The translations under genes and the position numbers were made by a program. A stretch of DNA of 17,587 nt from positions 1 through 17,587 of the forward strand of contig JAAZBR010000017.1 in assembly GCA_012513735.1 (NCBI GenBank). The letters are read 5' to 3'. Positions within the stretch are counted from its first letter, which is position 1, and every line of letters starts with the position of its first letter. The notes under the pieces were generated by a model. That model did not search any database and was not told the DNA's origin. It saw only the letters and a program-made list of their open reading frames with translations. Of the stretch, positions 1 to 9,366 are shown piece by piece. Source of the DNA: Clostridiales bacterium (GTDB lineage Bacteria > Bacillota > Clostridia > Christensenellales > Aristaeellaceae).

Positions 1-1217
<1,217 letters not shown>

Positions 1218-1308
1218 GGTCCATCCGGTGACGCCGCGGTCTCATGGCTGCCGATTGCCACCGCATAAGCCTTAGCAAACCCGCAAAACGACACAAGAAG
1301 GAACATCG

Positions 1309-3837
1309 ATGAGCGATATTAAGGACAAGCTGCTGCCAACTGATCTGGAAAGCGAACTGAAGAAGTCGTTTATATCCTATGCTATGGCGGTGATTATCAA
1401 CCGTGCGCTGCCCGACGTGCGCGACGGGCTGAAGCCGGTGCACCGCCGGATCCTGTATGATATGAACGAGCTGGGCATGATGCCGGACAAGCCTTTCCGC
1501 AAATCGGCCCGCATTGTGGGCGATGTGCTGGGTAAGTATCACCCCCATGGCGACAGCAGCGTCTATGACGCCATGGTGCGCCTGGCCCAGGATTTCTCTA
1601 TCCGCTACATCCTGGTGGAGGGGCAGGGCAACTTCGGCTCCGTGGATGGCGACGGCGCCGCCGCCATGCGCTATACGGAGGCGCGGCTCTCCAAGCTGTC
1701 CACCCACCTGATCGGCGAGATCGACAAGGACACGGTAGACTTCTACCCCAACTTTGACGAAACCTTAATGCAGCCTTCTGTGCTGCCCAGCCGCTACCCC
1801 AACCTGCTGGTCAACGGCTCGTCGGGCATCGCGGTGGGTATGGCCACCAACATCCCGCCCCACAACCCGGGCGAGGTGATTGACGGCTGCGTCGCCATGA
1901 TCGACAATCCGGACATCGACCTGGACGGCCTGATGGAGCATATCCAGGGGCCTGACTTCCCAACGGGCGGCGTCATTTTGGGCCGCAGCGGCATCCGCGA
2001 GGCCTATCACACAGGCCGTGGCCGCATTGTGGTGCGGGCCAAGAGCGAGGTGGAAAGCCTGCCCAACGGGCGAGATCGTATCATCGTCACCGAAATCCCC
2101 TATGCGGTCAACAAGGCCAAGCTGATCACCAAGATCGCCGAGCTGGTGCATGACAAGCGCATCGACGGCATCAGCGACTTGCGGGATGAATCCGACCGCA
2201 ACGGCATGCGCATCGTCATTGACCTCAAAAAGGATGCCCAGTCCCTGGTGGTGCTCAACTATCTCTACAAGCACACCCAGATGCAGGAGACCTTCGGCGC
2301 CATCATGCTGTCGCTGGTGGATGGGCAGCCCCGTATCCTGAGCCTGAAGGAGATGCTGTATTACTACATAGAGCACCAGAAGGATGTGGTCACCCGCCGC
2401 ACCCGCTATGATCTGGACAAGGCCAAAGCCCGCAGCCACATTTTGGAGGGGCTGCTGAAGGCCCTGCTCAACATCGATGAGGTGGTGCACCTGATCCGCT
2501 CCAGCCGGGATACGGCCTCCGCCAAGGCGGCGCTGATCGACCGCTTCCAGTTCAGCGAGGCCCAGGCCCAGGCGATCCTGGACATGCGCCTGGCCCGCCT
2601 GACCAACCTGGAGGCCGACAAGCTGCAGGCTGAATATGATGAGCTGCAAAAGACCATTGCCTACCTGAGCAGCATCCTGGCCGATGTACAGATGCTGCTG
2701 TCCGTTATCAAGACCGAGATGCTGTCCATCCGTGACCGGTTCAGCGATCCCCGCCGGACGGAGATCAGCATGGTAGATGGCGAGATTGACTTTGAAGACC
2801 TGATTCCCGTGGACGACATGGTGGTAACCATGACCCACTTTGGCTATGTGAAGCGCCTGAGCCAGAGCACCTACCGTGCCCAGAACCGGGGCGGCAAGGG
2901 TGTGGCGGCGCTGACCACCCGGGAAGAGGACTTTGTGGAGCAAATGTATGTGGTCAACTCCCACAGCGACATGCTGTACTTCACCGACCGCGGTCGCGTA
3001 TATGGCCTGAAGTGTTACGAGATTCCTGAGGCCGGGCGCACTGCCCGGGGCACGGCGATCGTCAATCTGCTGCAGCTCCAGGGCGGGGAGAAGGTCACTA
3101 TGATGCTGCCGATTCCTGACCGTGAAAGCGATGATTACCTGATGATGGCCACCCGGGACGGGCTGATCAAGAAGACGCCGCTGAGCGATTTCCGCAACCT
3201 GCGCCGCTCGGGCCTGATCGCCATCACCCTGCGGGACGAGGATGAGCTGATCGGTGTGCAGCTCACCGACGGTCAGCAGGAGATCCTGCTGGCCACCAGG
3301 GGCGGCAAGAGCATCCGCTTCAATGAAAACACCATCCGCCCCACCGGGCGCTCCGCCCAGGGCGTGCGCAGCATGCGGCTGGGCAAGGGCGACAGCGTGG
3401 TCAGCATGTGCATGGTGGAAGATGACAAGCAGGTGCTGTGCATCACCCAGCATGGTTACGGAAAACGCACCAACACCGATGAATACCGCGAGCAGGGGCG
3501 CGGCGGTCAGGGCAGCAAGGTGATGCAGCTCACCGAGAAGACGGGCGAGCTGGCCGCTATGCTGATGGTTCGACCGGAGGATGAGGTGATGCTGATTACC
3601 GATGACGGCACCATCATCCGTGTGCCGGCGATTGACATCCGCGAGTGCGGCCGTGTCACCCAGGGGGTGCGTTTGATGCGGGTGGCTGAGGGCAGCCGCA
3701 TTGTGGACGTGGATATTGCCGCCCCCGAGGATGACGAGTTGGACGGGGACGACGAAGGCTACGAAGGCTACGAAGCGGACGGCCTGGAGACGCCGGAAGA
3801 CGCCGACCAGCAGCAGGATGAGGACAACGACATCTAA
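1309..3837 (+). CDS. gyrA: DNA gyrase subunit A
   Basis: DNA breakage-reunion subunit of gyrase (842 aa, normal size for the family). The ATG follows an AAGAAGGA Shine-Dalgarno site at 1295-1302. The catalytic tyrosine is Tyr122 in [11 protein letters not shown]. The quinolone-resistance region keeps Ser83 and Asp87 in E. coli numbering ([10 protein letters not shown]), the residues expected of a drug-sensitive enzyme. The C-terminal beta-pinwheel begins with a GyrA box QNRGGKG (residues 525-531), the DNA-wrapping element that separates gyrase from topoisomerase IV, so this is GyrA and not ParC. The last ~40 residues form a very acidic tail rich in Asp and Glu, including a GYEGYE repeat encoded by a tandem 9-bp unit near 3754-3771. 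A strong terminator follows at 3846-3874. The 91-nt gap after gyrB shows no clear promoter, so co-transcription is likely. Confidence 0.98.
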   Translation: MSDIKDKLLPTDLESELKKSFISYAMAVIINRALPDVRDGLKPVHRRILYDMNELGMMPDKPFRKSARIVGDVLGKYHPHGDSSVYDAMVRLAQDFSIRYILVEGQGNFGSVDGDGAAAMRYTEARLSKLSTHLIGEIDKDTVDFYPNFDETLMQPSVLPSRYPNLLVNGSSGIAVGMATNIPPHNPGEVIDGCVAMIDNPDIDLDGLMEHIQGPDFPTGGVILGRSGIREAYHTGRGRIVVRAKSEVESLPNGRDRIIVTEIPYAVNKAKLITKIAELVHDKRIDGISDLRDESDRNGMRIVIDLKKDAQSLVVLNYLYKHTQMQETFGAIMLSLVDGQPRILSLKEMLYYYIEHQKDVVTRRTRYDLDKAKARSHILEGLLKALLNIDEVVHLIRSSRDTASAKAALIDRFQFSEAQAQAILDMRLARLTNLEADKLQAEYDELQKTIAYLSSILADVQMLLSVIKTEMLSIRDRFSDPRRTEISMVDGEIDFEDLIPVDDMVVTMTHFGYVKRLSQSTYRAQNRGGKGVAALTTREEDFVEQMYVVNSHSDMLYFTDRGRVYGLKCYEIPEAGRTARGTAIVNLLQLQGGEKVTMMLPIPDRESDDYLMMATRDGLIKKTPLSDFRNLRRSGLIAITLRDEDELIGVQLTDGQQEILLATRGGKSIRFNENTIRPTGRSAQGVRSMRLGKGDSVVSMCMVEDDKQVLCITQHGYGKRTNTDEYREQGRGGQGSKVMQLTEKTGELAAMLMVRPEDEVMLITDDGTIIRVPAIDIRECGRVTQGVRLMRVAEGSRIVDVDIAAPEDDELDGDDEGYEGYEADGLETPEDADQQQDEDNDI

Positions 3838-3845
3838 ATCACACC

Positions 3846-3874
3846 GGAAGGGCCGTAAAGGCCTTTCCTTTTTT
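3846..3874 (+). terminator. Intrinsic terminator after gyrA
   Basis: A 9-bp stem pairs 3846-3854 (GGAAGGGCC) with 3860-3868 (GGCCTTTCC); one pair is G.U. The loop is 5 nt (GTAAA) and six T follow at 3869-3874. The T run ends directly against the GGAG ribosome-binding site of the next gene (3875-3878), so terminator and translation start are physically fused. Confidence 0.88.
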
Positions 3875-3882
3875 GGAGCACT

Positions 3883-5472
3883 ATGACGCAAAGGCAAAAA
3901 TCTCTGGTGGGGGGAATCTCCATTCTGGGCGTTGCGGGCCTGATCTGCAAGGTTGTGGGCGTGTTGTACCAAATCCCCCTCAACAACGCCATCGGGCCTG
4001 AGGGAATGGGCGTCTATTCCCTGGTATTTCCCACCTACAACCTGCTGTTGGCCATCTCGTCCATTGGCATTCCGGTGGCCATATCCCGCATGGTGGCCCA
4101 ATACCTGGCCCAGGATGATCCGCGCAACGCCCGGCGGGTGTTCAAGTCGGCCCTCTACATCCTGACCGCCTTCGGCACGGTAGCTACCCTGTTCATGGTG
4201 CTGTTCCACCGCAGGCTGGGCAGTGCCACTGCCACGGCGGAGGCCTCTATAGGCTTTGTGATGATTGCACCCAGCCTGCTGTTTGTGTGCATCATGAGCG
4301 CCTTCCGGGGCTATATGCAGGGCAGGCGGCGGATGGTACCCACCGCGGTCAGCCAGTTGATTGAGCAGGTGGGCAAGGTGTTTATTGCGTTGCCCTTTGC
4401 AGTGCTGGGCATGCAGCGGGCCGGCTACGCGGCCGGTGCGGCCGGTGCGCTGCTGGGTACCTCGGTGGCCGAGGGGTTGGCCTTGCTGTACATGATGGTG
4501 GATTTCCGCCTGCACAGGGCAGAGATGGATTCACTGCCCCAGGGCCCCGCCCAGGCGGTGTCTCTGCGCAGCCTGGGCAGGGAGATTACGCTGATCTCCA
4601 TTCCCATCACCATTGGCGCCAGCATTGTGCCCCTGGCCGGGTTGCTGGACAGCTTTATACTCAAACGCATCATGCAGGGGTATATGGAGGAAACGGCTGC
4701 GCTGGTGGCCTATGGCGTGTATTCGGGGCCTGTGATCTCTCTGATCAATGTGCCGACAGCCCTGGCCATGGCCATTGCCACCAACCTGGTGCCCTCCATC
4801 TCCAGCGCTTTGGCCCGGGGGGACAGGGACCGCATCGCCCGGGAATCTGGCACCGGTCTGCGTCTGGCCGCAGTGATTGGCTGGCCCAGTTCCATCGGCC
4901 TCAGCCTGCTGGCGGAGCCCATTCTCTTTCTGCTGTTCGGGCGGGGGGGCAAGTATCTGCCCCAGCATCTGCAGCTGGGGGCCAGTCTGCTTCAAATCAG
5001 CAGCATGACCATTGTGTTCTTTACCCTGGTACAGGCCTCCAGCGGCATTCTGCAGGCGCTGCACAAGCAGCGCATCCCCATGTATACGCTGGCGGCGGGC
5101 GTGGCGGCCAAAATCCTCGTCAACTACAGCCTGGTGGCGATACCGGAGGTGGGCATACATGGCGCCCCCTGGGCGTCGCTGCTGTGCTATATTATCAGCC
5201 TGGTGCCTAACCTGTACTTTGTGTGCAGGCACGCGCAGATCCGCCTGAACCTGGGCGAGCTGCTGCTGAAACCCCTGGCTGCCAGCGGGGTGATGGCAGC
5301 TTTGCTGCTTGTGCTCAAGCATCTGCTGGGTGGCCGGCTGGCCGCGTCCTGGCTGTGGATGGGGCTGAGCATTGTGTTGGCCGCCGCGGTCTATTTTGCG
5401 GCCTCCTTGGCCCTGGGCTTGATCAAGAAACAGGACCTGCCTTCCAACCTGAGGAGAAAACCCCATGCATGA
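3883..5472 (+). CDS. yabM: SpoVB/YabM-type MOP-superfamily flippase (polysaccharide/lipid transport)
   Basis: Integral membrane protein of 529 aa with a pattern of about 14 hydrophobic segments. The N-terminal block (GGISILGVAGLICKVVGVLYQ, then a PEGMGVYSLVFPTYN-like stretch) is typical of the SpoVB/YabM/YtgP branch of the MOP (MATE-like, MurJ-related) superfamily. Family members move undecaprenyl-linked sugars or peptidoglycan precursors across the membrane; SpoVB itself acts in spore cortex synthesis. The following genes, a YabN-type MazG, HU and a YabO-type S4 protein, match the Firmicutes yabM-yabN-(hup)-yabO order and support a YabM-like assignment. The ATG at 3883 has GGAG at 3875-3878, directly behind the gyrA terminator. 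The end overlaps the next start by 8 nt (5465-5472). The exact substrate and any sporulation role cannot be read from the sequence. Confidence 0.9.
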   Translation: MTQRQKSLVGGISILGVAGLICKVVGVLYQIPLNNAIGPEGMGVYSLVFPTYNLLLAISSIGIPVAISRMVAQYLAQDDPRNARRVFKSALYILTAFGTVATLFMVLFHRRLGSATATAEASIGFVMIAPSLLFVCIMSAFRGYMQGRRRMVPTAVSQLIEQVGKVFIALPFAVLGMQRAGYAAGAAGALLGTSVAEGLALLYMMVDFRLHRAEMDSLPQGPAQAVSLRSLGREITLISIPITIGASIVPLAGLLDSFILKRIMQGYMEETAALVAYGVYSGPVISLINVPTALAMAIATNLVPSISSALARGDRDRIARESGTGLRLAAVIGWPSSIGLSLLAEPILFLLFGRGGKYLPQHLQLGASLLQISSMTIVFFTLVQASSGILQALHKQRIPMYTLAAGVAAKILVNYSLVAIPEVGIHGAPWASLLCYIISLVPNLYFVCRHAQIRLNLGELLLKPLAASGVMAALLLVLKHLLGGRLAASWLWMGLSIVLAAAVYFAASLALGLIKKQDLPSNLRRKPHA

Positions 5473-6889
5473 AATCATCGTTGTCACCCTGGGCCCCGGC
5501 GCCCGTCAACACCTGACCCTGGGTGCTGTGGAGGCGCTAAGGAGCGCCAAAACCATTGTGCTGCGTACCGTGCGTCATGGTGCTGCCGAGTGGCTGACAG
5601 AACAGAACCTGCCCTTTACTACGCTGGATGTCTTGTATGAGCAAAGCGAGGATTTTGACAGCCTGACAGCCAGCGCGACGGACCACCTGCTGGCGCTGGC
5701 CCGCAAGGGCAAGGTGTGCTTTGGAGTGGCAGATCCGGGAAGCGATGAGGTGGTCAGGCGGCTGCGCAGCCTGGAGGAGGCAAAGCTGCGGGTAGTGCCG
5801 GGTGTCATGCTGGCCTCTCCCTTTCTGGCAGCGCAGGACACGCCTCAGCCGCTGCTGGTCTGTGATGCCATGCGGCTGAATGTATACGATGCCCAGCGTC
5901 CCCTGTGCTTGACGGAGATCAACAGCCGCGCCCTGGCGGGTGACTGCAAGCTGAAGCTGTTGGAGCACTATGACGCAGATGCCCCGCTGTACTTCTTCCC
6001 GCCCGGGGAGGGGGGCACCAGGCGGTGTGTGCATACTACCCTGGAGGAGCTGGACCGACAGCCCCGCTATAATCACACTGCGGGAGCCTTGCTGCTGCCC
6101 GGCACTCCTTTTCAAAAGATCCGCTATGATGTGCAGGACCTGGTGCTGCTGATGCGCAGGCTGCGGGCGCCGGACGGCTGCCCCTGGGACAGGGAGCAAA
6201 CCCATCAAAGCTTGTCGCGCTACCTGGTGGAGGAAGCCAATGAGGCGGCCCACGCCATCTACCAGCAGGACTGGGCGGCGGTGGCCGATGAACTGGGGGA
6301 CGTGCTGCTGCAGGTGATTTTTCATGCTACCGTGGGCGAACAAACGGGCACCATGACCCTGGGGGACATCACTACCGCCATCTGCACCAAGTTGATCAAC
6401 CGCCACCGGCATATCTTCGGCGGAGACCGGGCACAGACAGCCCAGGATGTCAGTGCCAACTGGGACAAAATTAAGGAAGAGGAACGGGGCCGCCAGACAG
6501 TGAGCCAGAAGATGCACAGTCTACCCCATAGCCTGCCGCCGCTGCTGCGCGCCCTGAAGGTGCAGGAGGCCGCCCGCAAGGTGGGCTTTGACTGGCCTGA
6601 TGCCCGGGGCGCCCTTTTGAAGGTGCATGAGGAGGCTGACGAGGTGCTGCAGGAGGTGAAGAAAGGCGGAAGCCCGGCGATGGAAATGGGTGATTTGCTC
6701 TTTGCCGGCGTCAATGCAGCGCGGCTGCTGGGCGTCAATCCGGATGAAGTGGTTTCGCTGGCAACCGAAAAATTCATCAATCGATTCGAAATCATGGAAA
6801 AAACGTTGATTTGTGAGCAAAAAGCTATGAAAAGCTTGACTTTACAAGAGTGGGATGTATACTGGGAAAGAAGCAAGCAAGCGGAATGA
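5465..6889 (+). CDS. mazG: Tetrapyrrole methylase-like / MazG nucleotide pyrophosphohydrolase fusion (YabN type)
   Basis: Two-part protein of 474 aa. Residues 1 to about 220 resemble the SAM-dependent tetrapyrrole (corrin/porphyrin) methylase fold, with TLGPG at residues 8-12 and VVPGV further on. The rest contains two MazG units. The first begins at CPWDREQTH (Cys239) and carries the metal-binding EEANE (from Glu256) and ELGD (Glu276, Asp279). The second, around GFDWPDARGALLKVHEEADEV, carries EEADE and EMGD. MazG enzymes hydrolyse non-canonical or excess NTPs to NMP and pyrophosphate. The methylase half has no assigned substrate in YabN proteins and may be regulatory. The start is supported by GAGGAG at 5451-5456 and overlaps yabM by 8 nt, implying translational coupling. 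A promoter for HU lies inside its 3' end (6836-6863). Confidence 0.93.
   Translation: MHEIIVVTLGPGARQHLTLGAVEALRSAKTIVLRTVRHGAAEWLTEQNLPFTTLDVLYEQSEDFDSLTASATDHLLALARKGKVCFGVADPGSDEVVRRLRSLEEAKLRVVPGVMLASPFLAAQDTPQPLLVCDAMRLNVYDAQRPLCLTEINSRALAGDCKLKLLEHYDADAPLYFFPPGEGGTRRCVHTTLEELDRQPRYNHTAGALLLPGTPFQKIRYDVQDLVLLMRRLRAPDGCPWDREQTHQSLSRYLVEEANEAAHAIYQQDWAAVADELGDVLLQVIFHATVGEQTGTMTLGDITTAICTKLINRHRHIFGGDRAQTAQDVSANWDKIKEEERGRQTVSQKMHSLPHSLPPLLRALKVQEAARKVGFDWPDARGALLKVHEEADEVLQEVKKGGSPAMEMGDLLFAGVNAARLLGVNPDEVVSLATEKFINRFEIMEKTLICEQKAMKSLTLQEWDVYWERSKQAE
6836..6863 (+). promoter_or_regulatory. Sigma-A-type promoter for HU, inside mazG
   Basis: TTGACT (6836-6841), a 16-bp spacer, then TATACT (6858-6863). 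Each hexamer differs from consensus at one position. The predicted transcription start is near 6870, giving a leader of about 55 nt before the HU ATG. The site lies wholly inside the last codons of mazG. Confidence 0.72.
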
Positions 6890-6925
6890 AGCCTTGCTTT
6901 ACACAGAATAGCAGGAGGAACCACC

Positions 6926-7204
6926 ATGAATAAGTCTGAACTTGTAGCCGCCGTTCAAAAGGCAACCGAACTCAAGAAGAAGGACGCTGAAGCCGCTGTT
7001 GTTGCATTTGTTGACACCGTCAAGGAAGCCCTCAAGAAGGGTGAAAAGGTTCAGCTGATTGGCTTTGGCACGTTTGAAGCCAAGAAGCGCCCCGCCCGCG
7101 TGGCCCGCAATCCCCGCACCGGCCAGGAAATCAAGGTCAAGGCCTCCAAGGCCCCCACCTTCAAAGCCAGCAAGGCTTTCAAGGACTCCCTGAACAGCAA
7201 GTAA
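6926..7204 (+). CDS. hup: HU family DNA-binding protein
   Basis: Small, basic, histone-like nucleoid protein of 92 aa, the usual HU length. It binds and bends DNA as a dimer. Visible features are the N-terminal MNKSELV helix, GFGTFE at residues 46-51, and the beta-arm RNPRTG (61-66) whose proline intercalates into DNA. The start is fixed by AGGAGGA at 6913-6919. Codon choice differs from its neighbours, with an almost exclusive use of AAG for lysine and more GTT and GCT, as expected for an abundant protein. It sits between its own promoter in mazG and its own terminator, so it can be expressed as a single-gene unit although surrounded by same-strand genes. Confidence 0.97.
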   Translation: MNKSELVAAVQKATELKKKDAEAAVVAFVDTVKEALKKGEKVQLIGFGTFEAKKRPARVARNPRTGQEIKVKASKAPTFKASKAFKDSLNSK

Positions 7205-7221
7205 GCAGCTGAATGGCTACG

Positions 7222-7250
7222 AAAACGGGGCGGCAAGCCACCCCGTTTTT
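7222..7250 (+). terminator. Intrinsic terminator after hup
   Basis: AAAACGGGG (7222-7230) pairs with CCCCGTTTT (7241-7249) and T continues to 7250. The 10-nt interior can add GG/CC pairs around a CAAG tetraloop. The stem ends straight into the T run. The next gene, rqcP, begins only 37 nt further on. Confidence 0.88.
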
Positions 7251-7286
7251 CTTGTTGATTATGAGCTGCTGTCCAAGAAGGAAATC

Positions 7287-7559
7287 ATGCGTTTAGATAA
7301 GTATTTGAAAGTATCCCGGTTAATCAAGCGGCGTACCGTGGCCAAGGAGGCCTGCGATGGTGGCCGCGTTACCCTGAACGGCAAGGTGGCCAAGGCAGGC
7401 ACCGAGGTCAAGGCGGGGGACATCATGGAGATCCGCTTTGGCAACCGTCTGGGTCGCTACCAGATCCTGGATGTGCAGGAGACAGTGCGCAAGGAGGCGG
7501 CGGCCGAGTTGTACCGCGTGCTGGAGGAGGACGAGGCCACCCGTCACGAGCGGGAATAG
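7287..7559 (+). CDS. rqcP: S4-domain RNA-binding protein RqcP (YabO family)
   Basis: A 90-aa protein made almost entirely of an S4 domain: MRLDKYLKVSRLIKRRTVAKE at the start, then the GRVTLNGKVAKAGTEVKAGD signature. This is the YabO/RqcP family (Hsp15-like). In Bacillus subtilis RqcP binds obstructed 50S subunits and helps RqcH add C-terminal alanine tails to stalled nascent chains. The ATG at 7287 has an AAGAAGGA Shine-Dalgarno site at 7275-7282. The position after YabN and HU matches the conserved Firmicutes context. In spore formers yabP and yabQ normally follow; here the next gene is obg. No convincing promoter is visible between the hup terminator and this start, so read-through from upstream is the likely source of transcript. 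Confidence 0.93.
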   Translation: MRLDKYLKVSRLIKRRTVAKEACDGGRVTLNGKVAKAGTEVKAGDIMEIRFGNRLGRYQILDVQETVRKEAAAELYRVLEEDEATRHERE

Positions 7560-7582
7560 ACTCCTATTAGAGCTCTTAGGAG

Positions 7583-7619
7583 GGGTTCGGGGAACCCTTC
7601 TTTTAAGAAGGGTTCCCCG
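7583..7619. repeat. Palindromic element with two mutually exclusive hairpins
   Basis: A perfect inverted repeat with 15-bp arms, 7588-7602 and 7605-7619, and a TT centre. Its left arm also takes part in a shorter hairpin: GGGTTC (7583-7588), loop GGG, GAACCC (7592-7597). The two structures cannot coexist. No T run directly follows the long hairpin; the nearest (7637-7641) is 17 nt away, so it is not a canonical terminator. It looks like a dispersed intergenic palindrome, but only one copy is in this window. The rest of 7560-7680 is a C-rich, G-poor leader ending in the obg ribosome-binding site. Confidence 0.6.
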
Positions 7620-7680
7620 TCGTCCCCGTACCCCCGTTTTTCAACGCTTTCCCCCACATCCCATACCCCAAGGAGGTACC

Positions 7681-8940
7681 ATGGCATCATTTGTAGACCG
7701 TGCACCCATACAGCTGAAGGCCGGCAACGGTGGCAACGGCTGCGTCAGCTTTCACCGGGAGAAGTTCGTGCTCAACGGCGGCCCGGATGGGGGCGACGGC
7801 GGTGTGGGCGGCGACATTATTCTGGTAGCGGACCACAATTTGCACACGCTGCTGGACTTTCGTTATCAGAGCAAGTATGCTGCCCAGAACGGTGGGCCTG
7901 GGGCCTCTGCCCGGCGCACGGGCAAATCGGGGGAAAACCTGATCATCCGGCTACCTGTGGGCACCATCGTCAGGGAGAAAGACACCGGCCGGGTGGTGGC
8001 CGACATGTTTGAAGCGGGGGAGCAGAAGGTGTTGCTGAAGGGCGGACGGGGCGGCTTTGGCAACGCCAGGTTTGCCACCCCCACCCGCCAGGCGCCCGCC
8101 TTTGCCAAGCCCGGCATCAAGACCCAGTGGCACGAGCTGGTGCTGGAGCTGAAGACTATTGCCGATGTGGGGCTGGTGGGATTCCCCAATGTGGGCAAAA
8201 GCAGCCTGCTGGCCGCGGTATCGGCTGCCCGACCCAAGATTGCCAACTATCACTTCACCACGCTGACGCCCAACCTGGGCATTGTCAGCCATCGGGGCGT
8301 CAGCTTTGCGATGGCGGATATTCCCGGCCTGATCGAAAAGGCCTCGGAGGGCGCGGGACTGGGCTTCAGCTTTCTGCGCCATGTGGAACGTACCCGTCTG
8401 CTGGTACACGTGGTGGATGTGTCAGGCTCTGAAGGGCGGGACCCGGTGGAGGATTACCGGCTGATCAACGAGGAGCTTCGCCGCTACGGCCAGTTGGATC
8501 AGCGCCCCCAAGTAATTGCGGCCAACAAGGTGGATCTGCCGGGCGCCCAGGAGAATCTGGAGAGGCTTCAGCAAGAGGCGGGGGATGTACCGGTGTACCC
8601 GGTCAGCGCGGCCATACGCCAGGGGCTGGATCCGTTGCTGGACAAGGTCATCGAGTTGCTGTCCACGCTGCCGCCCCAGGAAAGGTTGGAGGAAAGCGAG
8701 ATCGAGGAGCTGATGCCCTTGACCGGCTATGAGGTGGTGAAGGAGGGCGAGCTGTACGTTGTACGCGGCCCCTCCGTCGAGCAACTGATCGCCAGCGTCA
8801 ACTTTGACGACACCGAAAGTATGTTGTGGTTCCATAAAACCCTGCGCCGCTCCGGCATCATCGATGCTCTGCGCCAGGCCGGCGCCCAGGAGGGGGACAC
8901 GGTGCAGATGGATGACATGGAGTTTGATTTTGTCGAATAG
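7681..8940 (+). CDS. obg: Obg GTPase (CgtA/ObgE), ribosome assembly
   Basis: Essential P-loop GTPase of 419 aa that binds the 50S subunit and links ribosome maturation to nutrient state. Domains in order: glycine-rich Obg fold from the N-terminus (VDRAPIQLKAGNGGNGCVSF, repeated GG pairs); G domain with G1 GFPNVGKSS (167-175), switch-I TT in HFTTLTPNLG, G3 DIPG (213-216), G4 NKVD (282-285) and G5 SAA; then the C-terminal OCT domain from about residue 340. The ATG at 7681 is chosen because of the perfect AAGGAGGT at 7670-7677 and because MASFVDRA is the family N-terminus; the upstream in-frame extension overlaps rqcP and is not coding. The usual rplU-rpmA neighbours are absent, but yhbY follows, as in many Firmicutes. 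Confidence 0.96.
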   Translation: MASFVDRAPIQLKAGNGGNGCVSFHREKFVLNGGPDGGDGGVGGDIILVADHNLHTLLDFRYQSKYAAQNGGPGASARRTGKSGENLIIRLPVGTIVREKDTGRVVADMFEAGEQKVLLKGGRGGFGNARFATPTRQAPAFAKPGIKTQWHELVLELKTIADVGLVGFPNVGKSSLLAAVSAARPKIANYHFTTLTPNLGIVSHRGVSFAMADIPGLIEKASEGAGLGFSFLRHVERTRLLVHVVDVSGSEGRDPVEDYRLINEELRRYGQLDQRPQVIAANKVDLPGAQENLERLQQEAGDVPVYPVSAAIRQGLDPLLDKVIELLSTLPPQERLEESEIEELMPLTGYEVVKEGELYVVRGPSVEQLIASVNFDDTESMLWFHKTLRRSGIIDALRQAGAQEGDTVQMDDMEFDFVE

Positions 8941-9001
8941 ATCTGTGTTTTCACTCTGTGGTTCTGTTGAAATAATTGACCTGAAAGAGAAAGAGGTATG
9001 T

Positions 9002-9292
9002 ATGGATTTGACCGCCAAACAGAGGGCAGCCCTGCGCAGCATGTGCAACACCCTGCCCGTGGTGCTGACGATCGGCAAGGAGGGTATTGGCGAAAATACC
9101 GTCAAGGAAGCCTATGACCTGCTGCAGGCCCGGGAGCTGATCAAGTGCGCAGTGGGACAGAATGCTCCGCTGACGGCCAAGGAGGCTGCCCAGCAACTGT
9201 GTGAGAAAACCGGCGCCAGCCCCGTGCAGGTGATTGGCCACAAGTTCAGCATCTTCAGACGCAACGACAAAGAACCCAAGATTGAGATTTGA
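9002..9292 (+). CDS. yhbY: YhbY-type CRM-domain RNA-binding protein
   Basis: A 96-aa protein consisting of one CRM domain. MDLTAKQRAALRSM, the GKEGIGENTVKEAYDLLQARELIK block and the closing VQVIGHKFSIFRR are the family hallmarks. YhbY proteins associate with pre-50S particles and are thought to assist ribosome assembly, consistent with the obg neighbour. The start is ATG 9002, after AAGAGGT (8991-8997); a longer reading frame extending back into obg is rejected. A weak promoter-like pair, TTTTCA (8948-8953) and AATAAT (8971-8976) with a 17-bp spacer, lies in the 61-nt gap, so some independent expression is possible. A terminator-like palindrome lies 74 bp downstream. Confidence 0.92.
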   Translation: MDLTAKQRAALRSMCNTLPVVLTIGKEGIGENTVKEAYDLLQARELIKCAVGQNAPLTAKEAAQQLCEKTGASPVQVIGHKFSIFRRNDKEPKIEI

Positions 9293-9366
9293 ATGCGAGG
9301 TTTTGACCTTCTCCCACCCCTGCTGCCCCACCTGAAACCCGGAAACAGCAAGCACTGACGCATAAT

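Noticed and set aside
1218..1308. Possible promoter or terminator between gyrB and gyrA
   Set aside because: No convincing -35/-10 pair and no stem followed by T residues; treated as a plain intercistronic gap with the gyrA ribosome-binding site.
1765..4515. 916-aa open frame on the minus strand
   Set aside because: It lies antisense to gyrA and yabM, whose identities are certain. It is rich in His, Gln and Gly as expected from the complement of G+C-biased codons, and has no family motif or ribosome-binding site.
7438..7680. N-terminal extension of obg reaching into rqcP
   Set aside because: The extension overlaps rqcP in another frame and crosses the palindrome. Obg homologues start at MASFVDRA, which has a perfect Shine-Dalgarno site.
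8804..9001. N-terminal extension of yhbY into obg
   Set aside because: It would overlap the obg OCT domain out of frame. ATG 9002 has its own ribosome-binding site and gives the normal YhbY length.
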